From Mycolicibacterium wolinskyi (lineage in GTDB: Bacteria; Actinomycetota; Actinomycetes; Mycobacteriales; Mycobacteriaceae): DNA of 64,000 nucleotides. Shown piece by piece: positions 49,633-58,928 of the stretch. Both the position numbers and the translations under genes were made by a program. The notes beneath the pieces are model-generated. The model was not told the origin of the DNA, did not search any database, and saw only the letters and a list, made by a program, of their open reading frames with translations. The DNA is taken from contig NZ_LQQA01000031.1 of assembly GCF_002101965.1 (NCBI RefSeq), positions 1 through 64,000 of the forward strand. The letters run 5' to 3'. Positions within the stretch are counted from its first letter, which is position 1. Every line of letters starts with the position of its first letter.

Positions 49633-51035
49633 GCCACCTCGGCCAGCACGGGCGCGATCTTGCCGACGACGTCGGTGCTCTGCTCCAGCGCGTAGCCGAG
49701 CTGCAGGATCTCGGGCTCGGCGAACGGCTTTCCGAGGATCTGAACGCCCAGTGGCAGCCCGTCGGCATTGAACCCGGCGGGAACCGACAACGACGGCAGG
49801 CCGGTCACGTTCGCCGGTGCCGAAAGGCGCACGTACGCAGCGGTGGCCGCCTCGACCGAACCGTCGGCCCACCGGACGAACGGGTCTGACCGCAGTGTCG
49901 CAGGTGCGACGACGGTCGGGGCCAACAACACGTCGATCGAGGAGAACATGTCCTTCCACGCGGCCTGGATCAGGGTGCGCAGGCGCAGCGCGTTGACGTA
50001 GTCGGTGGCGGGCTGGGCCGCCCCCGTCTCGAGCAGAACACGCACCTCGTCGGTGTACTTGTCGTGTGAATTGCGCAGGTAATCCAGGTGATAGGCGGTC
50101 GCCTCCGGCATCATGATGGCCCACTCGGTCGGGACGATGTGCTCGGCCATCGGGATCTCGACCTCGACCAGCTCGGCGCCGAGCGCCTCGAACTCGGCCG
50201 CTGCCGTCCGCGCGGCCTCGGCCGCCTCCGGCGCCACCCGGTCGGTGTAGTAGTTGACGGGAATGCCGATCTTCTTGCCTGCCACGCCCGCGTCGATGCC
50301 GGTCACCATGTCGGGCACCGGCACGTTCGCCGTGCCGGGATCGCGTCGGTCGAAGCCCGACATCGCGGCCATCACGAGGGCTGAATCGATCACGTTGCGG
50401 CTCAGCGGTCCGACGTGGTCCAGAGACCACGACAAGGACGCGACGCCCACCCGTGACGCGCGGCCGAACGTCGGCTTGAGCCCGACGGTCCCGCACAGGG
50501 CCGCCGGGATCCGGATCGAGCCACCGGTGTCGCTGCCCAGCGCGACGTGCACGACGCCAGAAGCTACGGCCGCCCCGGAGCCACCGCTGGATCCGCCGGG
50601 CGTCCGCTCCGGTGCCCACGGGTTTCCGGTCGTGGGTGTCGTTGCACCATAGGCGAATTCGTGGGTGTGGGTCTTGCCGATCAGGACCATTCCCGCGTCG
50701 TACAGCTTGGCGACTGACGCCGAATCGGCGTCCGGTACGTAATCGGCCCGCTGGGCCGAGCTCGAGGTGGTCTTGACGCCGGCCGTGTCGTACAGGTCCT
50801 TGACCCCGAGCGGGATACCGTGCAGCGGGCCACGATAGTTGCCGCCGCCGATCTCTTTCTCCGCGAGCTTGGCCTGCTCGAGCGCGAGTTCGGGTGTGAC
50901 GGTGACGAATGCGGTGAGGGTCGGCTCGACCGCTTCGAGTCGGGCCAGCGCCGACTGGGTGACCTCGACCGGCGAGACCTCCTTGGTGCGGATCTTCTCG
51001 GCGACCTCGATCAACGGAAGTTCGTAGAGTTCCAT
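49629..51035 (-). CDS. Amidase-signature enzyme, AtzE/GatA-like, urease-proximal
   Basis: 468-residue amidase-signature hydrolase. The Ser-cisSer-Lys triad is Lys79 (GVKDLY), the serine pair in PGGSSGGSG (149-150) and nucleophile Ser173 (SDTGGSIRIPAA). It directly precedes ureE with a four-base overlap and follows the AtzG-like gene, recalling AtzG-AtzE of the cyanuric acid pathway, where the small subunit supports a 1-carboxybiuret hydrolase. Likely cytosolic. The amide cleaved is unknown. Confidence 0.92.
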   Translation of the reverse strand: MELYELPLIEVAEKIRTKEVSPVEVTQSALARLEAVEPTLTAFVTVTPELALEQAKLAEKEIGGGNYRGPLHGIPLGVKDLYDTAGVKTTSSSAQRADYVPDADSASVAKLYDAGMVLIGKTHTHEFAYGATTPTTGNPWAPERTPGGSSGGSGAAVASGVVHVALGSDTGGSIRIPAALCGTVGLKPTFGRASRVGVASLSWSLDHVGPLSRNVIDSALVMAAMSGFDRRDPGTANVPVPDMVTGIDAGVAGKKIGIPVNYYTDRVAPEAAEAARTAAAEFEALGAELVEVEIPMAEHIVPTEWAIMMPEATAYHLDYLRNSHDKYTDEVRVLLETGAAQPATDYVNALRLRTLIQAAWKDMFSSIDVLLAPTVVAPATLRSDPFVRWADGSVEAATAAYVRLSAPANVTGLPSLSVPAGFNADGLPLGVQILGKPFAEPEILQLGYALEQSTDVVGKIAPVLAEVA

Positions 51036-51069
51036 GGTGGTTTTCGGTGTCCTTTCTCGCGTTGGCCGG

Positions 51070-51267
51070 TCAGTCCCAGTGCGCTTTGAAGCCGACAGCG
51101 GGGACCGTCTCACCCAGCCCCGGTGCCGAGGCCTTACGGATCAGCGCGAGTGTCGATGAATAGGTTTCGTAGTTGGCTGCGACACGATCGGCGGGGACGG
51201 TCACCCCGGCGAACTCGAACGCCGCCGACACTTGTTCTTGCGACGGACTGAAATCGTTGTTGGCCAT
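51070..51267 (-). CDS. AtzG-like small amidase partner (DUF4089-like)
   Basis: 65-residue helical protein (FSPSQEQVSAAFEFAGVTVPADRVAANYETYSS region, then PAVGFKAHWD). Its length, composition and position between two amidase genes match AtzG/GatC-like partners that stabilise amidase-signature enzymes. ATG 51267 is fixed by AAGGAG five bases upstream. The C-terminal FKAHWD would be the strand that docks on the amidase. Confidence 0.75.
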   Translation of the reverse strand: MANNDFSPSQEQVSAAFEFAGVTVPADRVAANYETYSSTLALIRKASAPGLGETVPAVGFKAHWD

Positions 51268-51287
51268 GACATCTCCTTGCGGTTGTT

Positions 51288-52679
51288 TCACAATGCGGGG
51301 GTTCTTGCCACACAGTCGACGAGTGCCTCGAAGGCTCGCCCGGCACCGAGCACGGTCGCGTCCGCACCGCGCGGTCCCATGATCTGGAGACCGACGGGCA
51401 GACCGTCACTTCCGAAGCCGGCCGGCACGGTGAGCGCGGGCATGCCCGTCACGTTGGCCGGCACGGTCAGCGCGTTGATGCCGGCGAGGACCGACACCGT
51501 CCGGCCGCCGAGTTCGACCTGAGTCGACCCGTATGGCGGTGCGGTCATCGCGATTGTCGGCGAGATCAACAGGTCCGTGCCCGAGCCGAACAGCGCGTCC
51601 ATACCCGCGATCACCGCGGCGCGGGCACGCAGTGCCTCCACGTACTCGACGCCGGTGTACGCTGCGCCGATCCGCAGCGCGTCGCGCACATCTGAACCGA
51701 ACTTGTCCGGCTGCATTCCCAGTTGCATCGCGTGCCAGGCCGCGGCCTCGACCCCGCACACCACATCGACCACGCCAGGGCACAATTCGACGTCGGTGAA
51801 CTCGACCGACTTGATGGTGGCGCCGGCACCCTCGATGGTCCGCACCGCGTCGTCGAACACCGCGGCCACATCGGGAGCCAGCCGATCGCAGAAGTACTTC
51901 TCCGCCACGCCCACGGTCAGACCGTTCAGCCCGCGGTCGTATTCGGAGCGGAGGTCGCCGACGGGCGCGGTCGAGCTGTACGGATCGGCGGGGTCGTGCC
52001 CGGCGATGGCCTCCAGCAGTGCCACGGTGTCGTCGACGGTCCGTCCGAGCGGACCGGTGTGGTCCAGGGTGGAGCTCAACGCGCTGACCCCGCTGCGGCT
52101 CACCAGACCGAATGTCGGTTTGTGTCCGGTGACGCCGCACAGCGCCGCCGGGATCCGGATCGAGCCACCGGTGTCGGTGCCCAGGCCCGCCGTGGTGATA
52201 CCTGCCGCGATCGCCGCGCCGGTCCCGCCGCTGGACCCGCCGGGGATCCGGTCGAGCGACCACGGGTTGCGGGTCGGCGGAGTGTTGACGCCGTACGCGT
52301 ATTCGTGCGTTGTGCTCTTGCCGAGGATGATGGCGCCCGCGGCGTGCAGGCGCCGGACGGCTTCGGAATCGCGGACCGCCAGGTGGTCCGGGGCACCGAG
52401 CGATCCGTTGCCGGTCCGGTAGCCCGCGACGTCGTAGATGTCTTTCACAACGACGGGTATGCCCCACAGCGGTGCCCGTCCCGGTGGCCCGTCGGGTTGA
52501 GGCTGCTGGGCGACCGCGAGCGCCTCGTCGGCGAATATCGCGGCGAAGGCCTGGATCTTGTCCTCCACCTGCGATATCCGCGCCAGAGCGCTGCGGACCA
52601 GCCCGACCGGGGCGAGGTCTCCGCTGTCGATGAGGGTTCGCAGCTGCGGGATAGTCGGGCTGACAAGCGATTCGGTCAT
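51288..52679 (-). CDS. Amidase-signature enzyme, transporter-proximal
   Basis: 463-residue amidase paralogue of the one downstream, with the triad at the same numbers: Lys79 (VVKDIY), PGGSSGGTG (149-150), Ser173 (TDTGGSIRIPAA). ATG 52679 overlaps the ATPase stop by four bases (ATGA). The two amidases are diverged in the second half, so they are not a recent duplication and probably cut different bonds in one pathway. Confidence 0.91.
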   Translation of the reverse strand: MTESLVSPTIPQLRTLIDSGDLAPVGLVRSALARISQVEDKIQAFAAIFADEALAVAQQPQPDGPPGRAPLWGIPVVVKDIYDVAGYRTGNGSLGAPDHLAVRDSEAVRRLHAAGAIILGKSTTHEYAYGVNTPPTRNPWSLDRIPGGSSGGTGAAIAAGITTAGLGTDTGGSIRIPAALCGVTGHKPTFGLVSRSGVSALSSTLDHTGPLGRTVDDTVALLEAIAGHDPADPYSSTAPVGDLRSEYDRGLNGLTVGVAEKYFCDRLAPDVAAVFDDAVRTIEGAGATIKSVEFTDVELCPGVVDVVCGVEAAAWHAMQLGMQPDKFGSDVRDALRIGAAYTGVEYVEALRARAAVIAGMDALFGSGTDLLISPTIAMTAPPYGSTQVELGGRTVSVLAGINALTVPANVTGMPALTVPAGFGSDGLPVGLQIMGPRGADATVLGAGRAFEALVDCVARTPAL

Positions 52680-53485
52680 CGGGCGGCTCCGGCGAGTTCG
52701 GGCTCGAGCACGGCGTCGACGAGCTTGCGGGTGATGTCGGTGGCCGGTGCGGTGAGCAGTCGATCGACGGGCCCCACCTCGACCAGCTTGCCGTGGTCGA
52801 GCACCCCGGCGTGTTCACACATGTACTCGACGAGCGCGAGATTGTGGGTGATCAACAGCATCGTGAGTTTGCGTTCCCGCTGCAGATCCTTGAGCAGGTT
52901 GAGTATCTGCGCCTGCACCGACACGTCGAGTGCGGCCGTCGGCTCGTCGAGGACGACGAAATCCGGATCGGTGATCAGCGCTCTGGCGATACCGAGGCGT
53001 TGGCGCTGACCGCCCGAGAACTCGTGGATGTAGCGGTCGTAGTGGGACGGCAGCATGCCGACCCGGTCGAGCAGTTCGAGCACCTTCGTGCGTGCCTCCG
53101 ATGGCGAACACGTACGAAAGAGCTTGAGCGGGTATGCGATCTGCGAACCCACGCTGCGCCTCGGGTTGAAGGCCGAACCGGAATCCTGGAACACGATCTG
53201 GATGTGGCGGCGGTAGCGCCGCATGTCCAGGTCCGACAGTCCGACCAGCTCGTTGCCGTCGAACGTGACCGATCCCGACGTCGGCTTCTCCAGTCCGAGC
53301 ACCATCCGTCCCGTCGTCGTCTTGCCCGAGCCGGATTCGCCGATCAGACCGAAGGTCTCGCCGCGCTGGATGTCGAAGCTCACCGAATCGACCGCGACGA
53401 ATTCGCCGCGCTTGCCGTCCTCGCCGCGGACGGCGAACACCTTCCTCAGGTCGGTGACCGAGATCAGGGCCTCCCTATGCGACAT
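52676..53485 (-). CDS. Peptide/nickel-type ABC importer ATPase, OppF/DppF-like
   Basis: 269-residue ATPase. Walker A GESGSGKTT near 49-57, Q-loop IVFQDSGSAFNP, signature SGGQRQRLGIA near 155-165, Walker B VVLDEPTAALD and switch His in LITHNL. The short C-terminal extension is of the oligopeptide type but lacks a clear CxxC-type region. ATG 53485 overlaps the preceding ATPase gene by 11 bases. Confidence 0.93.
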   Translation of the reverse strand: MSHREALISVTDLRKVFAVRGEDGKRGEFVAVDSVSFDIQRGETFGLIGESGSGKTTTGRMVLGLEKPTSGSVTFDGNELVGLSDLDMRRYRRHIQIVFQDSGSAFNPRRSVGSQIAYPLKLFRTCSPSEARTKVLELLDRVGMLPSHYDRYIHEFSGGQRQRLGIARALITDPDFVVLDEPTAALDVSVQAQILNLLKDLQRERKLTMLLITHNLALVEYMCEHAGVLDHGKLVEVGPVDRLLTAPATDITRKLVDAVLEPELAGAAR

Positions 53486-54356
53486 CTGCTGTCTCCCTGG
53501 TGGTGTCGCCGTGGAACTCGAACAGGCGGCGGTCCGCGCGCGGTATCGCGCGGGTCTGGTCGTCGAGGTGCAGCCTGGGCACCGCGCGCATGAGCCCCTG
53601 CGTGTAGGGATGCTGCGGGTTGTTGAGGACCTGGTCGGCCGTCCCCGACTCCAGCACGTCACCGCGGCGCATCACGGTGACGTCGGTGCACACGTGGGCG
53701 ACCACACCAAAGTCATGGGTCACCAACAAGATCGACGTGCCCAGTTCGCGGTTGATCGTGACCAACAGATCCAGGATCTGCTTTTGCACGGTCGCGTCCA
53801 GTGCGGTCGTCGGTTCGTCGGCCAGCAACAACTCGGGCCGGCATGCCAGCGCGATCGCGATCACCACGCGCTGACGCTGGCCGCCCGACAGTTCATGGGG
53901 ATAGGCCTTCATCCGGCGTTTCGGGTCCGGCAGTGCCACGAGCTCCAGCGCCTCAAGTGCTTTCGCGCGAGCGGTCGCCTTGTCCACACCTTGGTGCAAC
54001 CGGATGACCTCGACCAGCTGCGAGCCGATCGTGAACGACGGATCGAGCGCCGACAACGCGTTCTGCGACACCATCCCGATGTGCGAACCCCGGATGGCAC
54101 GCATCTCCTTGTCGGTCTTGTCGAGCAGGTTCTCACCGCGGAACAGGATCTCGCCACCGGTGATCCGGGCTCGCGTGGTGCCCAGCAGCCGCAGCACGGC
54201 CAGCGAGGTGACTGACTTCCCTGACCCCGATTCGCCTACGAGGCCGAGGATTCCGCCTTCGCGCACACTGATGTCGGCGTTCTTCACCGCATGCACCACA
54301 CCGTTGTCGGTGTGGAAGTCGACCGACAGCTTCTTGACGTCGAGCGAATTGGTCAT
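53475..54356 (-). CDS. Peptide/nickel-type ABC importer ATPase, OppD/DppD-like
   Basis: 293-residue ATPase. Walker A GESGSGKSVT near 41-50, signature SGGQRQRVVIA near 155-165, Walker B LLADEPTTALD, switch His in VTHDFGVVAHVC. The C-terminal segment NPQHPYTQGLMRAVPRL is the oligopeptide ATPase extension. Start and upstream stop overlap as TGATG. Confidence 0.93.
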   Translation of the reverse strand: MTNSLDVKKLSVDFHTDNGVVHAVKNADISVREGGILGLVGESGSGKSVTSLAVLRLLGTTRARITGGEILFRGENLLDKTDKEMRAIRGSHIGMVSQNALSALDPSFTIGSQLVEVIRLHQGVDKATARAKALEALELVALPDPKRRMKAYPHELSGGQRQRVVIAIALACRPELLLADEPTTALDATVQKQILDLLVTINRELGTSILLVTHDFGVVAHVCTDVTVMRRGDVLESGTADQVLNNPQHPYTQGLMRAVPRLHLDDQTRAIPRADRRLFEFHGDTTRETADVA

Positions 54357-55300
54357 CAGCTGGTCTGCTTTCGCGGATCGAGCGCGTCACGGATGCCGTC
54401 GCCGATGAGATTGAACGCCAGCGAGACGACGAGGATGACGAGGCCGGGGATGGTGGCGACGTGATAGATGCCCTCGAGCAGGACGTTCTTGCCGTCGGCG
54501 GTCATGATGCCCCAGTCGGGCGTCGGCGGGATGACACCGACGCCGAGAAAACTCAGGCCGGATGCCACGACGATCATCAAGCCGCACAACGTGGTTGCGT
54601 ACACGAGCAGCTGCACCACGACGTTGGGCATCAGTTCGCGGGACATCAGCAGCAGCGGATTCGCGCCGTAGGCCCGGGCCGCCTCAATGTAGTCCTTCGA
54701 CGCTTCCTGGACGGTTGCGGTGTAGGCAACACGGGCCATGTACGGGATGAGGGTGATCCCGATCGCGAGCATCACGTTGCCCAGGCCGGCGCCGAGCACC
54801 GCCGACAGCGCAATCGCCAGCAGGACGAGGGGAAACGCGAACAACACGTCGAGGACGCGCATCAGAACCTCGCCCGCCTTGCTGCGTTTGAACCCGGCGA
54901 ACAGCCCGATCATAAGGGCCAGCGGAAACACCACGAGAATGGGCACCACGGCCACCATCAACGAGTTGCGACCGCCGTAGAGCAGGCGGGTCCAGATGTC
55001 GCGGCCCTGACCGTCGAGTCCGAGCAGATGCCCCTCTGTGCCGATACCGGCGAGCCGGTCGACGGGGTCTCCCGCGGTGGGGCTGTACGGCGTGAGCAGC
55101 GGCGCGAAGATCGACGCGAGCGCCACAAGCACGAGGACGACCAGCGACACCACGGCCATCTTGTCGCGGCTGAAGGCGCGGACGGCCAAGCGCCACTGGG
55201 GTTTCGGCGTATCCGACTCGACCGGCGCATGGCCGCCCGCCGAGGTGCGGCGGACTCTCGGAAATGCGCGGCGACCGGCGGCCGCGGCAAGGGCGTTCAT
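54356..55300 (-). CDS. Peptide/nickel-type ABC importer permease, DppC-like
   Basis: 314-residue permease with an N-terminal cytosolic region of about 35 residues, six predicted helices, and the EAA loop EAARAYGANPLLLMSRELMPN near 202-222. Overlaps the DppB-like gene by four bases. The pair with the DppB-like permease forms the membrane channel. Confidence 0.93.
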   Translation of the reverse strand: MNALAAAAGRRAFPRVRRTSAGGHAPVESDTPKPQWRLAVRAFSRDKMAVVSLVVLVLVALASIFAPLLTPYSPTAGDPVDRLAGIGTEGHLLGLDGQGRDIWTRLLYGGRNSLMVAVVPILVVFPLALMIGLFAGFKRSKAGEVLMRVLDVLFAFPLVLLAIALSAVLGAGLGNVMLAIGITLIPYMARVAYTATVQEASKDYIEAARAYGANPLLLMSRELMPNVVVQLLVYATTLCGLMIVVASGLSFLGVGVIPPTPDWGIMTADGKNVLLEGIYHVATIPGLVILVVSLAFNLIGDGIRDALDPRKQTS

Positions 55301-56256
55301 GCTCCGACCTTTCTTCTGGTACGCGGATCGAGCAGGCCGACCGCGCCGTCGGCGATGAGGTTGATGATCACGAAGGCCAGCGCGATGAACAGCACACCGG
55401 CCTGCACCACCGGGATGTCGCGCTGGGTGATCGAGGTGTAGAGCTGCTGACCGAGACCAGGCCAGCCGAACACGACTTCGACGAACACCACACCGCCGAG
55501 CAGATAGCCCACCTGAAGGCCGATGATGTTGACGATCGGCGGCAAGGCGTTACGCAGCGCGTGCCGCCACAGCACCGACGTGGTCGACAGGCCGGAGGCG
55601 CGCAACGTGCGGATGTAGTCCTGCTGCAGGATGTCGATCATCACGCTGCGCGTCATCCTGGCGATCACCGCAAGCGGCACGAGCGCGGCCGCGATCGCCG
55701 GGAGGATCAAATGGGCCAGCAGATCTCCCAGCCCGCCAGGGAAACGCGGGTTGTACATGCCCGAGGTCGGCAGCCAGCCGAGGGTGATCGCAAAGACGCC
55801 GATCAGCAGCAGGCCGAACCAGTACACCGGCACGCTCGCACCGGCCAGTGAGATGACCATCGAGGCACGGTCGAAGATGCTGTACTGCTTGTGCGCCGCG
55901 ATCACCCCGAGCGGCACCGCCACCACGATGCACAGCACCAGGGCGGCCACCGTGAGAATCATCGTGTTCGCGAACCGGGGCACCATGATGTCGGTGACGG
56001 GCGCGTTGACGGTCAGCGACCGGCCCAGGTCGCCGTGCAGCAACCCGCCGAGATAGTCGAAGAACTGCACCGGCAACGACCGGTCCAGCCCGAGCTCGGT
56101 CCGCAATGCCGCCACTGCCTCTGCCGTCGCACCCGAACCCAGGATGGTCACCGCCGGATCACCGGGAACCAGTTGCAGCAGCAGGAATACGATCAAGCTG
56201 ACGCCGAACAGTACGAGAACCGTTGACAGCAGCCGACTTCCGATCACTCCGGTCAT
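55297..56256 (-). CDS. Peptide/nickel-type ABC importer permease, DppB-like
   Basis: 319-residue permease with six helices: N-terminal LLSTVLVLFGVSLIVFLLLQLVPGDPA (near 9-35) is the family start, and the EAA loop region RTLRASGLSTTSVLWRHALRNALPP lies near 196-220. Complete; ten bases after the solute-binding protein gene. Confidence 0.93.
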   Translation of the reverse strand: MTGVIGSRLLSTVLVLFGVSLIVFLLLQLVPGDPAVTILGSGATAEAVAALRTELGLDRSLPVQFFDYLGGLLHGDLGRSLTVNAPVTDIMVPRFANTMILTVAALVLCIVVAVPLGVIAAHKQYSIFDRASMVISLAGASVPVYWFGLLLIGVFAITLGWLPTSGMYNPRFPGGLGDLLAHLILPAIAAALVPLAVIARMTRSVMIDILQQDYIRTLRASGLSTTSVLWRHALRNALPPIVNIIGLQVGYLLGGVVFVEVVFGWPGLGQQLYTSITQRDIPVVQAGVLFIALAFVIINLIADGAVGLLDPRTRRKVGA

Positions 56257-56266
56257 TGTTCGAGCC

Positions 56267-57895
56267 TCACTGTTCCAGCCGTACGGAAGTCAGGTCGTAC
56301 CACTCCTCGCTCGCCGAGACGAATCCCGAGACGTAAGGGGCGAGTACATACGGGGCCTTGTCGTTGACGATGGGAACCAGCGCGGCGTCGTCGCTCACGA
56401 TGTTGTTGGCCTGACGCCACCACCGGTCGGCTTCATCTGGATCGAGCGCGGTGATCGCGTTGTGCATCGCCGTGTCGAGTGCGGGGTTGGCGTAGTAGCC
56501 GACGTTGGGTCCGTTGGGCGCCTGCAGTTCCGTCGACGTCACGATGTAGAGCCAGTACGGGCTGGTCATGCCCCACGACATCTGGGCCATGCCGACACCG
56601 TCCTGCATACCCCGCGCCCACACACCCAGGTACGAGATCCACTCCTGGGTTTGGATGTGCAGGTTGATGCCGATCTCGGCGAGATTCTGCTGGATGAACT
56701 CAGCCATCTGCGCCGGCATGATCTGGCCGGAACCGTCGGTCGAGGTGATCAGCGTCGTCTCGAACCCGTCGGCGAGGCCCACCGATGCGAGCAGCTTGCG
56801 GGCCTGGTCGAGATTGCGCTCGTAGGCGTCCCTGCGCTCGACGTAGCCGCCGGCCGACAGGGCCTGCACGCCGTATGCCGGATTCACCGAGCCGCGCAAC
56901 AGATCTCGTGCCATGCCTTCGCGATCGACCGCGAGGTTGATCGCCTCGCGCACCTCGGGAATCGAGGTGTAACGGTCCTTCATGTTGAACGACAGATACC
57001 ACGTGTGCGGCGGTGTGCCCTCCGAGAGCTGATAGCCCTCGTTGACGAGGTTGTCGATGCTGTCGGGGTTCGGCACCGCGATCATGTCGACGTCGCCGGA
57101 CCGCAGTGCCGCGGTCCGCGCCGACGGGTCGGGCAACGGCCGGAACACCACGCCGTCGATCGCCGGGACGGTGCCCCAGTAGTCGTCGTTGCGTACGAGG
57201 TCGATTCGTTCACCGCGGATGCGTTCTTTGAACTTGAACGGCCCGGTGCCCACCGGATGGTCGGCGATATCGTCACCGTAGGTCTGCAGTGCGGTCGGGC
57301 TCATGATCGCCGTCGAGCCGTTGCCGCCCTGGGCGAGCATCCGGAGAAACTCCGAGAACGGTTGCGTCAGGCGTACTTTGACGGTGTGGTCGTCGACGGT
57401 CTTGACCGACTCGACGAACTTCCAGACGAAGCTGGTCTGGCCGGCCGCCCGGGCCGAATACATCGGGGAGTTCTTGTCCCACATCCGGCGGATGTTGTAC
57501 TCGACCGCTTGCGCATCGAGTGGTGTGCCGTCGTGGAACTTGACCCCGCGGCGGATGTGAAAGGTGTATTCGAGGCCGTCAGCCGAGATATCCCAGGATT
57601 CGGCGAGACCCGGCCGCAACGGGGGAACCGTCGCCTGCTCGGACGGGATGCTCAGATCCTCGTCGACCAGTGGTTCGAATATCTGGCGATTGATCCGCCA
57701 CGTCACCCAGCCGCCGGCCACCTGCGGATCGAGTATGTCGGCCTCCGACTCGATCGCGATCACGAACACGTTGCCCGTGTGAACGGGTCCACGTGAACAG
57801 CCGACCAGTGCGGCGACACCGACGATCGCGCTGACACCAACTGCCAGTAACCGTAAAACCAAGCGCCGCATGCGTCGTTGCGGCTCGTCCGTCAT
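56267..57895 (-). CDS. Solute-binding lipoprotein of peptide/nickel-type ABC importer
   Basis: 542-residue family 5 solute-binding protein. Signal peptide with lipobox ALVGC (Cys33). Domain signatures: AESWDISADGLEYTFHIRRGVKFHDGTPLDAQ near 98-130, GTGPFKFKE near 218-226 and NPDSIDNLVNEGY. Family members bind peptides, nickel chelates or other solutes; nickel would suit urease assembly, but an organic amide would suit the two amidases. GGAGGATCC precedes ATG 57895. First gene of the 13-gene operon. Confidence 0.92.
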   Translation of the reverse strand: MTDEPQRRMRRLVLRLLAVGVSAIVGVAALVGCSRGPVHTGNVFVIAIESEADILDPQVAGGWVTWRINRQIFEPLVDEDLSIPSEQATVPPLRPGLAESWDISADGLEYTFHIRRGVKFHDGTPLDAQAVEYNIRRMWDKNSPMYSARAAGQTSFVWKFVESVKTVDDHTVKVRLTQPFSEFLRMLAQGGNGSTAIMSPTALQTYGDDIADHPVGTGPFKFKERIRGERIDLVRNDDYWGTVPAIDGVVFRPLPDPSARTAALRSGDVDMIAVPNPDSIDNLVNEGYQLSEGTPPHTWYLSFNMKDRYTSIPEVREAINLAVDREGMARDLLRGSVNPAYGVQALSAGGYVERRDAYERNLDQARKLLASVGLADGFETTLITSTDGSGQIMPAQMAEFIQQNLAEIGINLHIQTQEWISYLGVWARGMQDGVGMAQMSWGMTSPYWLYIVTSTELQAPNGPNVGYYANPALDTAMHNAITALDPDEADRWWRQANNIVSDDAALVPIVNDKAPYVLAPYVSGFVSASEEWYDLTSVRLEQ

Positions 57896-58122
57896 CCGTG
57901 GATCCTCCGGGCGTGGTCAAGAATGCCGTCGGAATACGTACTGCACCACGGCGAGCAGTGGTACCCAACGAGTTCGAGGTCAACCGTAAGGACTGCGATG
58001 GCCTTGGCGGAATACGTCAACCGACGTAATTGTCGGCAAAAACCCCAGGTGCGCAGGGCATTACGAACGCACACCAACAGCCCGGACGGCCCCACCGGTC
58101 CATCCGGGCTGGAAACAACCGG
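57896..58122. promoter_or_regulatory. Promoter region of the ABC-amidase-urease operon
   Basis: 227 bases between the LuxR-type gene stop and the binding-protein start. Contains the hairpin at 58078-58111 and a palindrome CCGACGTAATTGTCGG at 58021-58036. No gene is seen. Confidence 0.6.
58078..58111 (-). terminator. Hairpin after the LuxR-type gene
   Basis: Arms CAGCCCGGACGG (58078-58089) and CCATCCGGGCTG (58100-58111) pair with one wobble and a ten-base loop, 12 bases past the stop of the minus-strand gene. Without a T tract. Confidence 0.6.
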
Positions 58123-58878
58123 CTAGAAGCCGGCCATGCCGACGGACGGCGGCACCGCGGTCAGGGCTCGTTCCGGACTGACGAGCTCAAGCTCGGTGGC
58201 CTGCACGGCCGCCGCCACGCGGTTGGCCACGCCGAGCTTGCGCAGCACGCGCTCGACGTGGGTGCTGACCGTCCGGGGCGACAGATAGAGCCGATCGCTG
58301 ATCTCCGCGTTCGACAGCCCGCCACGCAGCAGTGCGAGGATCTCCTGCTCCCGGGGTGTCAGGCGGGTGTGCGCCCTCGCCCGCACCCGAGCCACGTACT
58401 TGGTGAAAAGGGGCCGCACCTTCTCCACCAGGTCTCGGCTGCGCACGGTGAACTCGGGGCGCTCCATGTTGGCCTGGCACATTCCGACCACATCGCCGGC
58501 CCCATCGTGCAAGACCATCAGAAAGCCGTTGCTGAAGCCCTCGGGACGCAGTACCTTCGCGCCGCTGTACGAGTCGGCGAACTCGGGCACGTCGACCCAG
58601 TCCCACACCCGTGTGTGATCGGCGAACTGTCGGGAGAACTCCGGTTTGGCCTGGATGTCCGAGGTCAGATACCCGGCGACGGCATCGGAGTATCCGACGG
58701 ATTTGACCAGGCTGAACCCTCTCGAACCGGGTGTCTTGTAGGCCAGCAGGAACGTGTCGAAGCGCGCCTCCATCCGCAGGAAGTCGACGGCGCCGCGGAC
58801 GCGCACACCCGTGTCGGTGGAAGCCATGTCAGCGGCGATCGCGGCGAAGTCCCTTGGCTCGATGGCCGCCATCGTCAT
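58123..58878 (-). CDS. LuxR-type transcriptional regulator
   Basis: 251-residue regulator. The N-terminal half (about 1-165) is a ligand-sensing domain without recognisable receiver or kinase motifs. The C-terminal LuxR helix-turn-helix is at about 183-240: LTPREQEILALLRGGLSNAEISDRLYLSPRTVSTHVERVLRKLG. GGAGGAGAG is well placed before the ATG. It is the gene immediately upstream of the transporter-amidase-urease operon, same direction, so it is the best candidate for its regulator. Confidence 0.88.
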   Translation of the reverse strand: MTMAAIEPRDFAAIAADMASTDTGVRVRGAVDFLRMEARFDTFLLAYKTPGSRGFSLVKSVGYSDAVAGYLTSDIQAKPEFSRQFADHTRVWDWVDVPEFADSYSGAKVLRPEGFSNGFLMVLHDGAGDVVGMCQANMERPEFTVRSRDLVEKVRPLFTKYVARVRARAHTRLTPREQEILALLRGGLSNAEISDRLYLSPRTVSTHVERVLRKLGVANRVAAAVQATELELVSPERALTAVPPSVGMAGF

Positions 58879-58914
58879 GTCGTCGCTCTCCTCCCACGTA
58901 ACAGCCTGCGTATA

Positions 58915-58928
58915 CGTAGTCGACTACG
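58915..58928. promoter_or_regulatory. 14-bp perfect palindrome upstream of the LuxR-type gene
   Basis: CGTAGTCGACTACG, 37-50 bases upstream of the ATG. A likely dimer binding site, perhaps for autoregulation. Confidence 0.5.

Noticed and set aside
53475..57895. ABC genes as a dedicated nickel transporter (nikABCDE)
   Set aside because: Sequence shows only the broad peptide/nickel family; the link with two amidases makes an organic substrate equally likely, so no nik symbols are given.
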